From Streptomyces diastaticus subsp. diastaticus (GTDB lineage Bacteria > Actinomycetota > Actinomycetes > Streptomycetales > Streptomycetaceae), in the NCBI RefSeq assembly GCF_011170125.1, contig NZ_BLLN01000006.1, positions 1-64,000 on the forward strand: a stretch of DNA of 64,000 nucleotides, written 5' to 3'. Below the pieces are notes generated by a model. It worked only from the letters and a program-made list of their open reading frames with translations, was not told the DNA's origin and did no database searches. The position numbers and the translations under genes are program-made. This document shows positions 24,408 to 36,189 of the stretch, piece after piece; within the stretch, counting starts at the first letter, position 1; the number at the start of each line of letters is the position of its first letter.

Positions 24408-26234
24408 TCAGCTGGCGGACAGCTGCGGGGCGTCGGCCTGGGCGGGCACGTCGGCCGTCTTCGCCTCTCGCTGGGCCTTCTCCTTGGCCTCCTTGGCGGC
24501 CCGGCGTCGGGCCCGGTCCTCGGCGCGCTGGTGGGAGTAGCCGATGATGAAGCGGCCCTGCTGGACGTCGTCGAGGTGGCCGGGAAGGTCGTCGCAGACC
24601 TTCTCGTAGATCTCGTCCAGCCGGGCTTCCAGGGCGTGGGCGGCGGCGGGCTTGTCCCGGCGCAGGCGCTTGAGGTGGGCTCTGGCGTCCCTGTAGAGCC
24701 GGGGCATGGTGCTGGCGGGCGCGGTGGAGGCGGCGCTGAAGAACTTGTCGCGCAGCGTGGTGTTGATGTCCGGGAGCGCCTCGTACTGCACGGCTTCCAG
24801 GACGGCGAAGAGGCGGCCCCAGCGGTAGGCGGGGTCGGTGCTGTCCTTGTCGAGCTGGGGCATCAGGTGGTCCTGGGGGTTGTGGGAACGGTTGAGGAGC
24901 AGCCTCAGCAGGGCGAGGCGGGGCAGGTCGATGCGGCGGTCGGCGTGGACGCGCTGCAGCAGCAGAGGCAGGGCGCGGGCGGGCGGCCGGATCTGGTGCA
25001 GGGCGCTGCGGAGCAGCTCCGGCTCCAGGCCGTGGGGCGCGCTTTTAGGTGCGTAGCGCTCGCCGAGCCAGCGGCCGCAGGACAGGGCCATCTGCCACAG
25101 CGGGACGTAGCGGGTCCGGCCCTCCCAGCCGTCCCAGACGCCGTGGTCCTCGTACCAGGCCGCCAGGTTCCGGCGGGCGGCCGGCAGGGGGATGTCGATC
25201 CAGTCCCGTACGACCAGGCGGGCGTTGTTCAGGCCCAGGGACAGCGCGTAGAAGGCGTCCGTGTCCAGCCCGCCGCCGGCGGTGGGCGCGGGGCGGGTGT
25301 GGACGGAGTCGAGGAGGCGCTCGACCTCGGCGGGGTCGGGCTGGTCGTCGAAGAACATGGCGAGCGCGGAGTCGTCCTGGCCGTGGCGGGTCCACCACAG
25401 CAGGACGCCGTCGTCGCGGAAGCGGCGCCGGTGCCGGTCCGAGGCGAGCAGGTGGTTGAGGACGGCCATGGACCGTCCGCCGCACTGGTGACACACCGGG
25501 GTGTTCACCAGCTGCGTGGCGCCGCCGCGGCCCTGGGCGGGGGCGTTGATGCTGATGAGCTGGCCCTCGTTGCTGCCGCCCGTTGTCGGGACGGCCCCCT
25601 TCTTGACCGGCTCCGGGATCGTCGCCAGCAGCGCACGGTGCTCGCCGCACACCAGGCACAGTCCGGACCGCTCCTCGGCACCTCCCTTGCGGGCGCGGAC
25701 CTCCTGGGCCCACAGCCGCTGCGCCGAGTCCAGGTCGTGCAGCCAGCGCGTGCCGGCCATGACCGCGACCGTGTCCTTCGCCTCGACCTGCTTGGCGTCG
25801 ACGCCCTCCGGCAAGGAGAACGTCACCGGCCCGGCCGAGAAGAACCGCTGCGCGGCCGCGGCTGAGGGCTCGTCCGAGGTGCCGGCCCAGCGCAGGACGA
25901 GTTCCCGGTACGCCTCGTGACGGCGTTCCGCCTCGTCCTTCGCCTTGTCCGTGACCTCGCCGTCCTTGTCCGCCTTCGCGATGCCGAGGGCGAACTCGGC
26001 CGTGTCCACCAGCAGGTAGGGCGGCACCTTCGTCCCCGAACGCTGCACGTAGGGGACGGGCTTGCTCACCACCTGGTCGCGCTGACGGCCCGACACCTTG
26101 CGGCGCAGGAGCCTTCCCTGCTGGCCGTCCTCGCCGATGTCCAGCACCCAGTGGATCTGCTTCTCCCGGTAGAACTCCGCCGGCAGCTTGCCGGCGATCC
26201 GCTCCCCGTACTCCGTCAGCCGTTGCAGCAGCAC
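24408..26234 (-). CDS. cas8c: Cas8c (Csd1) large subunit
   Basis: GTG 26234, one nt after the cas5 stop, gives 608 residues beginning VLLQRLTEYGERI. A CLVCGEH and CHQCGGR pair forms the central zinc site seen in Cas8c. The C-terminal region is helical and charged. The subunit recognises the PAM and recruits Cas3; in I-C systems an internal start also makes a Cas11-like small subunit from the C-terminal part, which is possible here but not shown. The open frame upstream of 26234 is cas5 antisense noise. Confidence 0.95.
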   Translation of the reverse strand: MLLQRLTEYGERIAGKLPAEFYREKQIHWVLDIGEDGQQGRLLRRKVSGRQRDQVVSKPVPYVQRSGTKVPPYLLVDTAEFALGIAKADKDGEVTDKAKDEAERRHEAYRELVLRWAGTSDEPSAAAAQRFFSAGPVTFSLPEGVDAKQVEAKDTVAVMAGTRWLHDLDSAQRLWAQEVRARKGGAEERSGLCLVCGEHRALLATIPEPVKKGAVPTTGGSNEGQLISINAPAQGRGGATQLVNTPVCHQCGGRSMAVLNHLLASDRHRRRFRDDGVLLWWTRHGQDDSALAMFFDDQPDPAEVERLLDSVHTRPAPTAGGGLDTDAFYALSLGLNNARLVVRDWIDIPLPAARRNLAAWYEDHGVWDGWEGRTRYVPLWQMALSCGRWLGERYAPKSAPHGLEPELLRSALHQIRPPARALPLLLQRVHADRRIDLPRLALLRLLLNRSHNPQDHLMPQLDKDSTDPAYRWGRLFAVLEAVQYEALPDINTTLRDKFFSAASTAPASTMPRLYRDARAHLKRLRRDKPAAAHALEARLDEIYEKVCDDLPGHLDDVQQGRFIIGYSHQRAEDRARRRAAKEAKEKAQREAKTADVPAQADAPQLSAS

Positions 26235-26235
26235 C

Positions 26236-27000
26236 TCAGCCCTCCGCCCCGTCCGCACGCCACCCGGGCGAGACGATCGCGACCGCACCCTCGGGCAACG
26301 GCTCCAGGGGGATCTCCATCACCCCGTCGGTGACCGAGGCGCGGAACCACCGGTACCGCTCCCCGCCGGGCCCGTACTCGATGGAGTGCAGCATCACCCC
26401 GAGCTCGTCGCTGAAGTCCACCGCCCGCTGCCCGGGGTCAGGCTTCCCGAACGACGCGGAGAACTCCCGGCACCCCAGGAACGGCTCCGAGAAACACGCC
26501 CCGCGCTCGACCCGGCGCCGCAACTGCTCGCGGTACTTCTCCTCCGATGCCGGGGGGAACTTCGCCGACCCCGCCAGCGCCTCGGGCGACACCACGATCT
26601 GCGCGTGAATCCGGTAGCGGACATCCCTCAACGCCAGCGTGCTGCGCTGGTCCCGGTCCGCCTCCACGTCGTACCGGTGCCGCCGGTCAGCCTGGAGCTT
26701 CTTCACCTCCTGGACGCTGATGACCGACTTCACCTCGTTGCGGCGCACCCGCATCCAGCTCACCGGACGCAGCACCTCGATCTTCCGCACCACGTAGTGG
26801 AACTGCGGCTTCCAGAAGATCGCCTCCAGCACCCCACGAGCCGCCGACGGCGTCATCAACGGATAGCTCACCCGCTCCGTCTTCAGCTCCGGCCGCGTGA
26901 AGCAGGCAGCATCCCCCCACACTTCCACCACCAGGTCCGGAAACGCCCACCCCTCATTGCCCCGGGCCGCTCTACGCCTCGCCGGCACCGTCGCCCTCAT
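26236..27000 (-). CDS. cas5: Cas5c crRNA-processing subunit
   Basis: ATG 27000 gives 254 residues. The RAMP core is seen in FPDLVVEVWGDAACFTRPE, YPLMTPSAARGVLEAIFWKP and ERYRWFRASVTDGVMEI. In type I-C systems, which lack Cas6, Cas5 cuts the repeats to make crRNA and stays on the 5' handle. The start is uncertain because an upstream GTG is also in frame. A 197-nt gap separates it from cas3. Confidence 0.93.
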   Translation of the reverse strand: MRATVPARRRAARGNEGWAFPDLVVEVWGDAACFTRPELKTERVSYPLMTPSAARGVLEAIFWKPQFHYVVRKIEVLRPVSWMRVRRNEVKSVISVQEVKKLQADRRHRYDVEADRDQRSTLALRDVRYRIHAQIVVSPEALAGSAKFPPASEEKYREQLRRRVERGACFSEPFLGCREFSASFGKPDPGQRAVDFSDELGVMLHSIEYGPGGERYRWFRASVTDGVMEIPLEPLPEGAVAIVSPGWRADGAEG

Positions 27001-27197
27001 CACAACCGCTCTCTGCCGAGCACCACCTCGTGCAGGGCCGCCGAAGGGCGGGCCCCGCACGGGCAGCACGGAACCACGAGACACGTCGTCACCGACTGTC
27101 CCCTACTGATCCCGCACTGTAGGCAGAGGCACTGACAATCAGCCCCCGGAACCCCCAACTCCGGTCCCCGCCACCTGGAACAGGCCCCCGCGGCGGC

Positions 27198-29450
27198 TCA
27201 GAGCACGAAACCGCCACGGTCCTCCGGACGGTCCGCATCCAGGCCCCGCACCGGGTCGTAGAACCCCCGCCACACCACCAGGTCACCCACGACCGGCTCG
27301 GCCAGCCCCGCCCCCAACGCCCGGGCAACCTCGTGGCGCGGCAACGTCGCCATGTGCGGCTGCAGCCGCCGCAACGGCTCCGGCCCACACGGATACGGCG
27401 ACCGCAACGCAGCGATGTCCGCCTCGACCTCCGGCCTGCCCGGGCGGACCACGACGACCGACTGCGCGTACGCGTTGTCGATCATCTGGAACGCGTCCGC
27501 CACCGCCGGGAAGTCCCACCGCCGCCGCATCTCCTGAATCTCCTCCCCCATCGCCCTGCTGCCGGCCCCCTGCAAAGCCCACCGCTTCCGGTAGTAGGCC
27601 CCCAACGCCTCCAGGTCGTCCGGGAACTTCAGGCCTGGGCCGAAGAACTCGGCGGTGGCGTCCATCGCCGCCCGGTAGGACAGATCCTTCGGCATATGGC
27701 CGCCGGCCGGCCGGAACACCACCACACGCCCCTCGCCCAGCCGGCCGTCGCGGTTGCAGCGGCCCGCCGCCTGCTGCAACGACTCCGCCGGAGCCCACGC
27801 CCGGTACACCCGCGGAAAGTCCACATCGACCCCCGCCTCGATCAACGACGTCGACACCACATGAACCGGCCGCCCCGCCTTCAGCTCCCCACGCACATGC
27901 TCGATCACCTCACGCCGGTGCCCGGACGTCATCCGCGTCGACAGATGCCACACCGGCACCCCCACCCCCACCACGCCCGGCTCCTCACCCGTCAGCAACC
28001 GGTGCAGCCGCGCCGAATCCCGCGTCGTGTTCACCACCGCCAGAACCTGCTCCCCGCCCTCCTCCGCGATCTCGCGGGCCACGGACTCCCACGTCACCCC
28101 CTCCCCCATCCGCCACTCGTACCCGACCCGCCGCAACTCCTCGAACAGGTTCGACACGTCCCCCACCACCATCCGCCGTGGCACCCCCTCCAACTGCGAC
28201 AACGACCAGAACGCCGGCTGCGTCGCCGACGCCAGCACCAACGACACCCCGAAGTGCTCCACCAGCTCCCGCAACACACTCAAGATCGGCACCAGCAACC
28301 GGTCCGGCAGCGCCTGCACCTCATCCAGCACGATCACCGACCCCGCCAGCCGGTGCAGCTTCCGCATCGCCGACGGCTTCCGCGAGAACAGCGACTGGAA
28401 CAACTGCACCGTCGTCGTCACCACCACCGGTGCATCCCAGTTCTCCGCCGCCAGCCGACCCCACGCCCCCTCGGCGCCCTCGCCCTCCAGCTGCACCGCA
28501 CTGTGATGCTCCAGCACCACCCCCAGCCCCTCCTCCGACCGCTCCTCCGGGTCGAGAAGGTCCCGGTACACCTGAGCCGTCTGCTCGGTCACGCTGATGA
28601 ACGGAACAGCCACCACCACCCGCCGCAACCCGTGCCGCACCGCATGCCGCAAAGCGAACCCCGCCCCCGCCATCGTCTTCGCCCCACCCGTCGGCACATG
28701 CAGCACGTGCCACCCCCGCTCCCCCTCACCCGAAGCCACCGCCTCCTCGAACACCCGCCCCCGCACCCCATCCACCGGCGACACCCCCCGCGCCGCCAGC
28801 ACCCCCTCCCGCCGCACCCGAAACCGCTCCCACAACGCCCCCATGTCCACCGGCCCGGCCACCCGCGGCACTCCGCCGGCGAAGTGCGCCGCCGTATCCA
28901 GGTAATCGGCGTCCACCACACAGCTGAACACCATCCGCGTATACAGATCCAAGGCCTCAGCCCGACGCTCCGCCGACCCGACCCCCGCCAACCACGACGG
29001 CGGGGCAATCCGCTCCGCCCTCACCGCCTCCGGCACCAGCCGCGCCACAGCCGCCGTCGCCTCCCGCGCCTGCTCAGCCACCACCGAGCTCCCCCGAAGC
29101 TCCGCCACCACCTCCTTGACCTTCACCTGATCCGGCAGACCCCCGTGATGCCCCTGCACCACTGCGGCCAACTGACGGCCCGCCACCCGAGCCGCCAGCA
29201 CCGTCCCCGCCTCCTTGTGCGGCACCCCCACCCGGCCACCCGAGCCCTCAACCACCCCCAACCGCTCCTGCCAGGCACAACACCCCTTCCCCACGTCATG
29301 CACCAACCCCAGAAACTCCGCCGCCTCCCCAGCCCCGAACACCTCACCGAACCCCCGCGCCAGAGCAGCCGAACCCCTCAGGTGATCCACCAGCAGATGC
29401 CGCACACCCCACGGATTCTGGCTGTGCGCGAACAACTCACGACCCGACAT
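27198..29450 (-). CDS. cas3: Cas3 nuclease-helicase
   Basis: ATG 29450, preceded by TGAGGGGG, gives 750 residues; the longer open frame is array 2 read backwards. The HD nuclease domain has LVHDVGKG (His 51, Asp 52) and QGHHGG near 100. The helicase has Walker A PTGGAKT near 253, DEVQ near 377 and SAT at 409. Cas3 unwinds and degrades the target strand once Cascade has bound. The Walker A differs slightly from the common GxGKT form (Gly-Gly-Ala-Lys-Thr). It is the first gene of the operon, 229 nt from array 2. Confidence 0.97.
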   Translation of the reverse strand: MSGRELFAHSQNPWGVRHLLVDHLRGSAALARGFGEVFGAGEAAEFLGLVHDVGKGCCAWQERLGVVEGSGGRVGVPHKEAGTVLAARVAGRQLAAVVQGHHGGLPDQVKVKEVVAELRGSSVVAEQAREATAAVARLVPEAVRAERIAPPSWLAGVGSAERRAEALDLYTRMVFSCVVDADYLDTAAHFAGGVPRVAGPVDMGALWERFRVRREGVLAARGVSPVDGVRGRVFEEAVASGEGERGWHVLHVPTGGAKTMAGAGFALRHAVRHGLRRVVVAVPFISVTEQTAQVYRDLLDPEERSEEGLGVVLEHHSAVQLEGEGAEGAWGRLAAENWDAPVVVTTTVQLFQSLFSRKPSAMRKLHRLAGSVIVLDEVQALPDRLLVPILSVLRELVEHFGVSLVLASATQPAFWSLSQLEGVPRRMVVGDVSNLFEELRRVGYEWRMGEGVTWESVAREIAEEGGEQVLAVVNTTRDSARLHRLLTGEEPGVVGVGVPVWHLSTRMTSGHRREVIEHVRGELKAGRPVHVVSTSLIEAGVDVDFPRVYRAWAPAESLQQAAGRCNRDGRLGEGRVVVFRPAGGHMPKDLSYRAAMDATAEFFGPGLKFPDDLEALGAYYRKRWALQGAGSRAMGEEIQEMRRRWDFPAVADAFQMIDNAYAQSVVVVRPGRPEVEADIAALRSPYPCGPEPLRRLQPHMATLPRHEVARALGAGLAEPVVGDLVVWRGFYDPVRGLDADRPEDRGGFVL

Positions 29451-29549
29451 CCCGGCCCCCTCACCGATCGACCACCCACCGAAGGCAGCCACCGTAAAGT
29501 GGGCCACCGACACCACAACCCAGACCACATCGAAGCGACCAGCCAGGCT

Positions 29550-29679
29550 GCTTCGGAACCTGAAGCGCACACACGACACGCCAATCACACCTAAGGAAAA
29601 TGTCAGATTTGCTCGCAATTGGGCCTTGCTTAACTGGTGGTCGAGAGCACGCAGACAGACAAACCCCTGGCCAACCAGG
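29550..29679 (+). promoter_or_regulatory. Leader of CRISPR array 2
   Basis: It begins GCTTCGGAACCTGAAGC, contains CACACCTAAGGA and ends CCTGGCCAACCAGG against the first repeat. It is homologous to the array 1 leader in inverse orientation. It should drive array 2 rightward. The cas3 promoter must lie in or next to it on the other strand. Confidence 0.8.
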
Positions 29680-31979
<2,300 letters not shown>

Positions 31980-31980
<1 letters not shown>

Positions 31981-32228
31981 TCGACGCGGCCTCGCTCGCC
32001 CCTCAGCTCGTCCTCGCCGGGCACCCGGTCACCGACGTGGCTGCCCTGCTTCGCGACCACGCCGCGACCGCCACCAGCCCCGCCACCACCACGGCGTACC
32101 TGGCGGCGCTCACCGGGCACTGGCACCGCAACGCCCGGCGGCCGGCGGCTGCCGGCGCCCCTGGCCTGCGGACCTACCAGCACCGTGCCGCCGCAGCAGG
32201 TCTCGCCCTCCTCATGACCCGCCTCTGA
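31980..32228 (+). pseudogene. C-terminal gene fragment after array 2
   Basis: The frame reads IDAASLAPQLVLAGHP, then VTDVAALLRDHAATATSP and GLALLMTRL before the stop. It has good codon use but no start, and its 5' side is the last degenerate repeat. The array end therefore abuts a truncated gene of unknown family. Confidence 0.5.
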
Positions 32229-32279
32229 CCACCGTCTCCGTGAACTCGCTCTCGGCGTGACCGGGTTCAGCCGAGATGG

Positions 32280-32312
32280 CGGCGAGGCGAGGAGGTACTT
32301 GCCTCGCCTCGC
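32280..32312. terminator. 12-bp perfect hairpin
   Basis: GGCGAGGCGAGG (32280-32291) pairs with CCTCGCCTCGCC (32301-32312) across a 9-nt loop, 52 nt after the gene fragment. It is the likely end of transcripts from array 2 and the fragment. Confidence 0.6.
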
Positions 32313-32835
32313 CCGCGAAGGGGAACCAGCGCGCTCGTCGGAGGGCTCCGCTGGTCGAACCTTGTACGCCGCCTGACAGCGTCCGGCGGGCGGCACGCAG
32401 CCACCGCCGGGCCCTCGCCCGCGCCGCAACGAACGCGCACTGCTCGTCCCGGGGCACTTCGGCGGCCCGGTCGCGTTGGAGGTGCGCCGGGCGGGGCGGA
32501 GGTTTCGGGCTCGGCGCGTGGGCCGCCTTCGGCCCCGGCGCCGGGTGACGCTCACTCGCGCCTCAGGGCACGAGGCGTTCGACGCGACAGCGGTGCACGT
32601 ACCGAAGGTGCGGCCTCGGCCTGGACCCGGACCGCGCCGGGTTCAGCACCAGTACCCGCAGGACCGCGGCTGGTACGTCCAGCACGGCATCCCACCGCAC
32701 CCGGCCCTCCAGGCGACGCCTCCCTTCGATCGCTGGCCTGCATCGGTTTCAGAAACCGGAACTCGGCTGAGGCGCTGCCGGCGTAGGGCCCGGTACCGCG
32801 GCGTGCTGTCTGCGCCGGCTGCTCGTTGAGCGGGC
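32313..32835. other. Gap with no recognisable gene
   Basis: Frames on both strands are arginine-rich and match no family. No repeats or RNA genes are seen. Confidence 0.4.
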
Positions 32836-33282
32836 ATGAGCGACTTTGAGCAGTGGATGGCCGCCGTCACGGCGTCCCCCGGCCCCGGCGAGGACCGCCT
32901 CGACCTGCTGCGGGACGGCGAGGGCATCGAGGGCCTGGACGAGAGCGAGCAGGCGGCGTGGGTGCTGCGCGTGATGGTCGACTACACCCGCGAGCCCCAG
33001 GGCTGGCACACTCGCGTCCTGGTCGGCCGCGCCGGACCGGAGTGCGCGGGGCCGGCCACCGGCTTCGGCCGGTTCAATGACACCCTCGTCGCGGTGATGG
33101 ACCAGGCGCAGGCCCTCGCCGACGCCACCCGGCGACCGGTGAAGGTCATCCACGGCGTCAACGGCAGGCCGGACCGCTTCCTGCCCACCCTGGCCAAGCA
33201 CGTCCCCGACCTGGGCGACGACATCGACACGCCCGTGTGGGTCGCCTTCCCCGCACCCCTCACCGCCGCAGCGACGCCCTAG
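32836..33282 (+). CDS. Hypothetical protein
   Basis: ATG 32836 gives 148 residues, acidic and soluble. It starts MSDFEQWMAAVTASPG and contains EQAAWVLRVMVDYTREP and VMDQAQALADATRRPVKVI. There is no signal or membrane segment and no family is recognised. It is convergent with the gene at 33328 across a strong terminator. Confidence 0.65.
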   Translation: MSDFEQWMAAVTASPGPGEDRLDLLRDGEGIEGLDESEQAAWVLRVMVDYTREPQGWHTRVLVGRAGPECAGPATGFGRFNDTLVAVMDQAQALADATRRPVKVIHGVNGRPDRFLPTLAKHVPDLGDDIDTPVWVAFPAPLTAAATP

Positions 33283-33285
33283 ACC

Positions 33286-33321
33286 GGGCCTGCCACCGGC
33301 CGGTGAGCCGGTGGCAGGCCC
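33286..33321. terminator. Perfect 15-bp hairpin between convergent genes
   Basis: A 15-nt arm (33286-33300) is exactly complementary to 33307-33321 with a 6-nt loop. It begins 3 nt after the stop of the gene at 32836 and ends 6 nt before the 3' end of the convergent gene, so it serves both strands. Confidence 0.85.
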
Positions 33322-33327
33322 CCCGGC

Positions 33328-34161
33328 TCACGAGTGGGGACTCGGGGTGGCGGACACGTTCCGCAGCAGTGCTGCGGTCATCGCCAAGAGCGTCTCCGCC
33401 TCGGCGCGGTCGTAGGCGAAGTCGGCGGTGACCGGGTCGTTGTGCATGGCTCCGGATGTTTGGCTGTAGAGGGCGTCCTGGATGCGCCACCAGCGCTCGG
33501 TCTGGTTGCACTGGGCGGCGAGCTTCTTCGACCCGGGCCTGTCCCAGTCCACGTGGTGCTGAATCCACTCCAGCGCCCGCCGGATCTCCAGGATCGACGC
33601 CCGGATCTCCCCCGTGGTCAGCAGCCGCTGGGCTTCCCGCAGCAGCAGGCCGACCTCGGCGCGCTGCGGGTCGCCGAGCGGGAAGGGCACGGCCATCTCG
33701 AAGGCCGCGGACGGTCCGAGCTGTGCGATCTGCTGTTCCCAGGTGCTCTTGGCGACGGTGATGTGTTCCCTGACCTGGGCGCACCCCGGGTATCCGGCCG
33801 CCTGCGGCAGGGTGGCGTCGAGGTCGATCTCGAACCGGACGTCCCCGGTGCGGGCCTCCTCGATCGCGTGGACCTGCAGCGATGTCAGCGGGAACACCAG
33901 GTTCACCCGGTGGACCGTCACGAGGGGGGTGTACGCGAGGTTCGCCGTGATGCGGCCAAGCCGGGACCGCTGCGCAGGAGCGGCGCCGAAGCCGAACAGC
34001 TCCGCCTCCAGGGCGAGGATCTTCCCGGCCTCGGCGAACGGCGAGACCCCGACGGCGAGCTGAACGCTCAGCTCGTGGCCGCCCAGCGTGCGGCGCAGCC
34101 ACGTCTGGTCACCGTCGGCCGCCGTGGTGAACCGGATGTCGTCGAAGCGGAGTTCCTGCAT
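33328..34161 (-). CDS. Hypothetical protein with helical C-terminus
   Basis: ATG 34161, with GGGGGAG just upstream, gives 277 residues; the longer frame upstream is low complexity. The N-terminal half is strand-rich (VHRVNLVFPLTSLQVHAIEE). The C-terminal half is helical (GEIRASILEIRRALEWIQ) and ends with RIQDALYSQTSGAMHNDP followed by another helix, which resembles HEPN-like domains without a clear RxxxxH. The function is unknown. Confidence 0.7.
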   Translation of the reverse strand: MQELRFDDIRFTTAADGDQTWLRRTLGGHELSVQLAVGVSPFAEAGKILALEAELFGFGAAPAQRSRLGRITANLAYTPLVTVHRVNLVFPLTSLQVHAIEEARTGDVRFEIDLDATLPQAAGYPGCAQVREHITVAKSTWEQQIAQLGPSAAFEMAVPFPLGDPQRAEVGLLLREAQRLLTTGEIRASILEIRRALEWIQHHVDWDRPGSKKLAAQCNQTERWWRIQDALYSQTSGAMHNDPVTADFAYDRAEAETLLAMTAALLRNVSATPSPHS

Positions 34162-34854
34162 GGCTCCCCCAAGGGCGTGAACGAACCGCTGATTCTGCCG
34201 GGCCGAGCGCCGGCCCGCCGCCGGTTCTCCGTGGGACTCGTCTTGCGCGGCCTTCTCGGCGTCGTGCGGGGGGGGCGACCCGGGGTGAAGCCCGGGGGCG
34301 CTGCACCGCGGTGCAGCTCCTCCGTCCGCCACGCGGCCGCCGAACGCTGGCCGCGCGAGCTCGGCGAACTCCCCCGAACCGGACCGGCCGGGATCGTCCA
34401 CCCGCTTGCCGTCGCCAAGGCGCGCGCCGGCGCCTCAGTCGAACAGGCGCTCACTTTCGCCCGGATTCGTTGCCAGTTTCCACGAGGCGTACGAGCCAGA
34501 GAGGGGCGCACGCTCGGGCGCGCCATGGGGTCGCACCGCCCGCCCCCAGGGAAGCCAGATTGAGTGATTCGACACCTGATGGGCGTATTGCCCTTTCATT
34601 TGCGACCGATTCCGCTCAAAACTGCACGGATCTCGCGGAAGCGTTCAACTCGCCGATCGGCGTTGACTGATGGGCATCGACGCCCGCACCGCTACGCACC
34701 GGCGTCGAGCGAGCGCGTTAGGTAGTACATTCCGATCCCCGGTTCTTCGCCGGGGAACGGCAAAGACCCCGGCTGCTCGTTGGCTGACTCGCTCACCGGG
34801 GTCTCTTGTCGCTCTGCAACGCCAGCTCCAACCGAAGACCGAAAGAGGACCCTC
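34162..34854 (+). promoter_or_regulatory. Long leader with two tandem hairpins
   Basis: No gene is seen in about 690 nt. At 34737-34755 CCCCGG and CCGGGG flank a 7-nt loop. At 34765-34803 GACCCCGG and CCGGGGTC enclose a 23-nt loop and are followed by TCTTG. They lie 50-120 nt before the small gene at 34855 and look like an attenuator pair. A TAGTAC at 34722 could be part of a promoter. Confidence 0.45.
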
Positions 34855-35133
34855 ATGTTGCGCTGCCGTCTTGCCGGTCTCCTTGCACGCTCCGAAGTGC
34901 GTGCCGGGAAACTCAGCGGCGAACGTATCATCCCTGCTCCGCGCGCAGTTCAAACGTCCCAGTGGGATGCCACGGCTGTCACGCTGCGCGGGAGCATGAT
35001 CGTCGTCGCGCTTTTCGCGCCTCTTCTCGCCGCCGCGGACGCTCTCGGCCCCCGGGAGCTGCCCTACCTGACCCTGGGCGTGACAGCCGCGCACGGATCG
35101 TCGCTGGTCCACCGGCGGGTCCGCCGCCGCTGA
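34855..35133 (+). CDS. Small membrane protein
   Basis: ATG 34855, 5 nt after GAAAGAGGA, gives 92 residues. A basic N-terminal half precedes one hydrophobic segment (SMIVVALFAPLLAAADALG) and a short basic tail. It sits downstream of the hairpin leader and upstream of the DNA-binding gene at 35263. The function is unknown. Confidence 0.6.
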   Translation: MLRCRLAGLLARSEVRAGKLSGERIIPAPRAVQTSQWDATAVTLRGSMIVVALFAPLLAAADALGPRELPYLTLGVTAAHGSSLVHRRVRRR

Positions 35134-35217
35134 CCCGCCAGGACGGGGTGGCGGGCCTTCCCGCCTCCCCCGCCAAGCCCCGGCCCCACCCCGGCTCCAG
35201 CACGCCGTCGCTGCCCG

Positions 35218-35243
35218 CTGGGCGGGCAAAGATGCCCGCCCAG
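35218..35243 (+). terminator. Hairpin between small membrane gene and XRE gene
   Basis: CTGGGCGGGC (35218-35227) pairs with GCCCGCCCAG (35234-35243) across a 6-nt loop, 20 nt before GTG 35263. It may terminate or attenuate read-through. Confidence 0.6.
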
Positions 35244-35262
35244 CACCCCGAAAGAGGTCAAA

Positions 35263-36189
35263 GTGTCCACCCGTTCGCACCCCGAGCCCCAGCCGCCCCG
35301 GCCGGGACCCGCAGTCGACGGCGCCCGCGCCACCCGCTGCAAAGCGGCCCTCCGCGAGATCGCCGAGGACCACGCCGCACTCGGCGCCGAGCTCGCCCGC
35401 ATGATGTCCATCGACGCCCCCACCACCGACCAGGCCACCGTCGTCCTGGAGATGGAACGCCTCAGCCAGAAGGCTCTCGGCATCCTCGTGGTGCGCCAGC
35501 GCTCCGAGGGCAAGTCGCTCACCGAACTCGCGCCCCTCTTCGGGCTGAGCACCGACCGGCTCCGCAAGAAGTACAACCCCAGAACGGTCGACAAGAACCT
35601 CCAGTCCCACAAGCCCCGCCGCCGGAGGCCCACGAGTCCGCAGCCGACCACCGAGGAGCTGCCCGTCCCGGACAACCCGCTGTACCTGCCGCTTCAGCGC
35701 CTGGCCTCTGCCCTCACCCGCATGAAAGCAGAGGCGGGCGTGTCCCAGCGGGAACTGGCCGCCGGCATGCACGTCCACCCCTCCTACGTTTCGCGCATGC
35801 TCTCCGGCAACCGCCAGCCCACCTGGCAGCACGTCCAGGTCATCGCGGGCCTGTGCGGTAAAGACCCGGCCCGGATCAGGCCGCTGTGGGACGCGGCCAC
35901 CAGCACCCAGCCCCGCCACAAAGACGCTGCTCTCTACCTGCGCACCTACCTGCAAGCCCTGCGGTACGCAGCCGGAGAGCCCACGATCGCCGACATCCTC
36001 AACTCCGCGGGGCAGTCCCTCACCGAGCCCGAACTACGCCAGGCCCTGCACGGCCCCGGCGTCCCTTCGCGGAACGCCGTCAGCCGGGTCACCACGGTGC
36101 TCCACGGCCTCCCCGAGTTCGCGCTCCCGGTGTGGACCCGCGCACGCTCAGCCGGTGAAACCATGCTCTCCGCGGAGGCGTTCGGATGA
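35263..36189 (+). CDS. XRE-type DNA-binding protein with N-terminal HTH-like region
   Basis: GTG 35263, after GAAAGAGG, gives 308 residues. The first 110 residues hold a sigma- or resolvase-like helix pattern (EGKSLTELAPLFGLSTDRL). Residues about 145-205 are a clear XRE domain (GVSQRELAAGMHVHPSYV, then SRMLSGNRQPTW). The C-terminal 90 residues are helical (ALYLRTYLQALRYAAGEPT). It is coupled to the next gene (ATGA). Confidence 0.8.
   Translation: MSTRSHPEPQPPRPGPAVDGARATRCKAALREIAEDHAALGAELARMMSIDAPTTDQATVVLEMERLSQKALGILVVRQRSEGKSLTELAPLFGLSTDRLRKKYNPRTVDKNLQSHKPRRRRPTSPQPTTEELPVPDNPLYLPLQRLASALTRMKAEAGVSQRELAAGMHVHPSYVSRMLSGNRQPTWQHVQVIAGLCGKDPARIRPLWDAATSTQPRHKDAALYLRTYLQALRYAAGEPTIADILNSAGQSLTEPELRQALHGPGVPSRNAVSRVTTVLHGLPEFALPVWTRARSAGETMLSAEAFG

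Noticed and set aside
32212..32457. tRNA-like GGTTCGA segment and an 81-codon frame after array 2
   Set aside because: The GGTTCGAC is not followed by the T-arm complement and no acceptor stem is found. The frame has no recognisable features.
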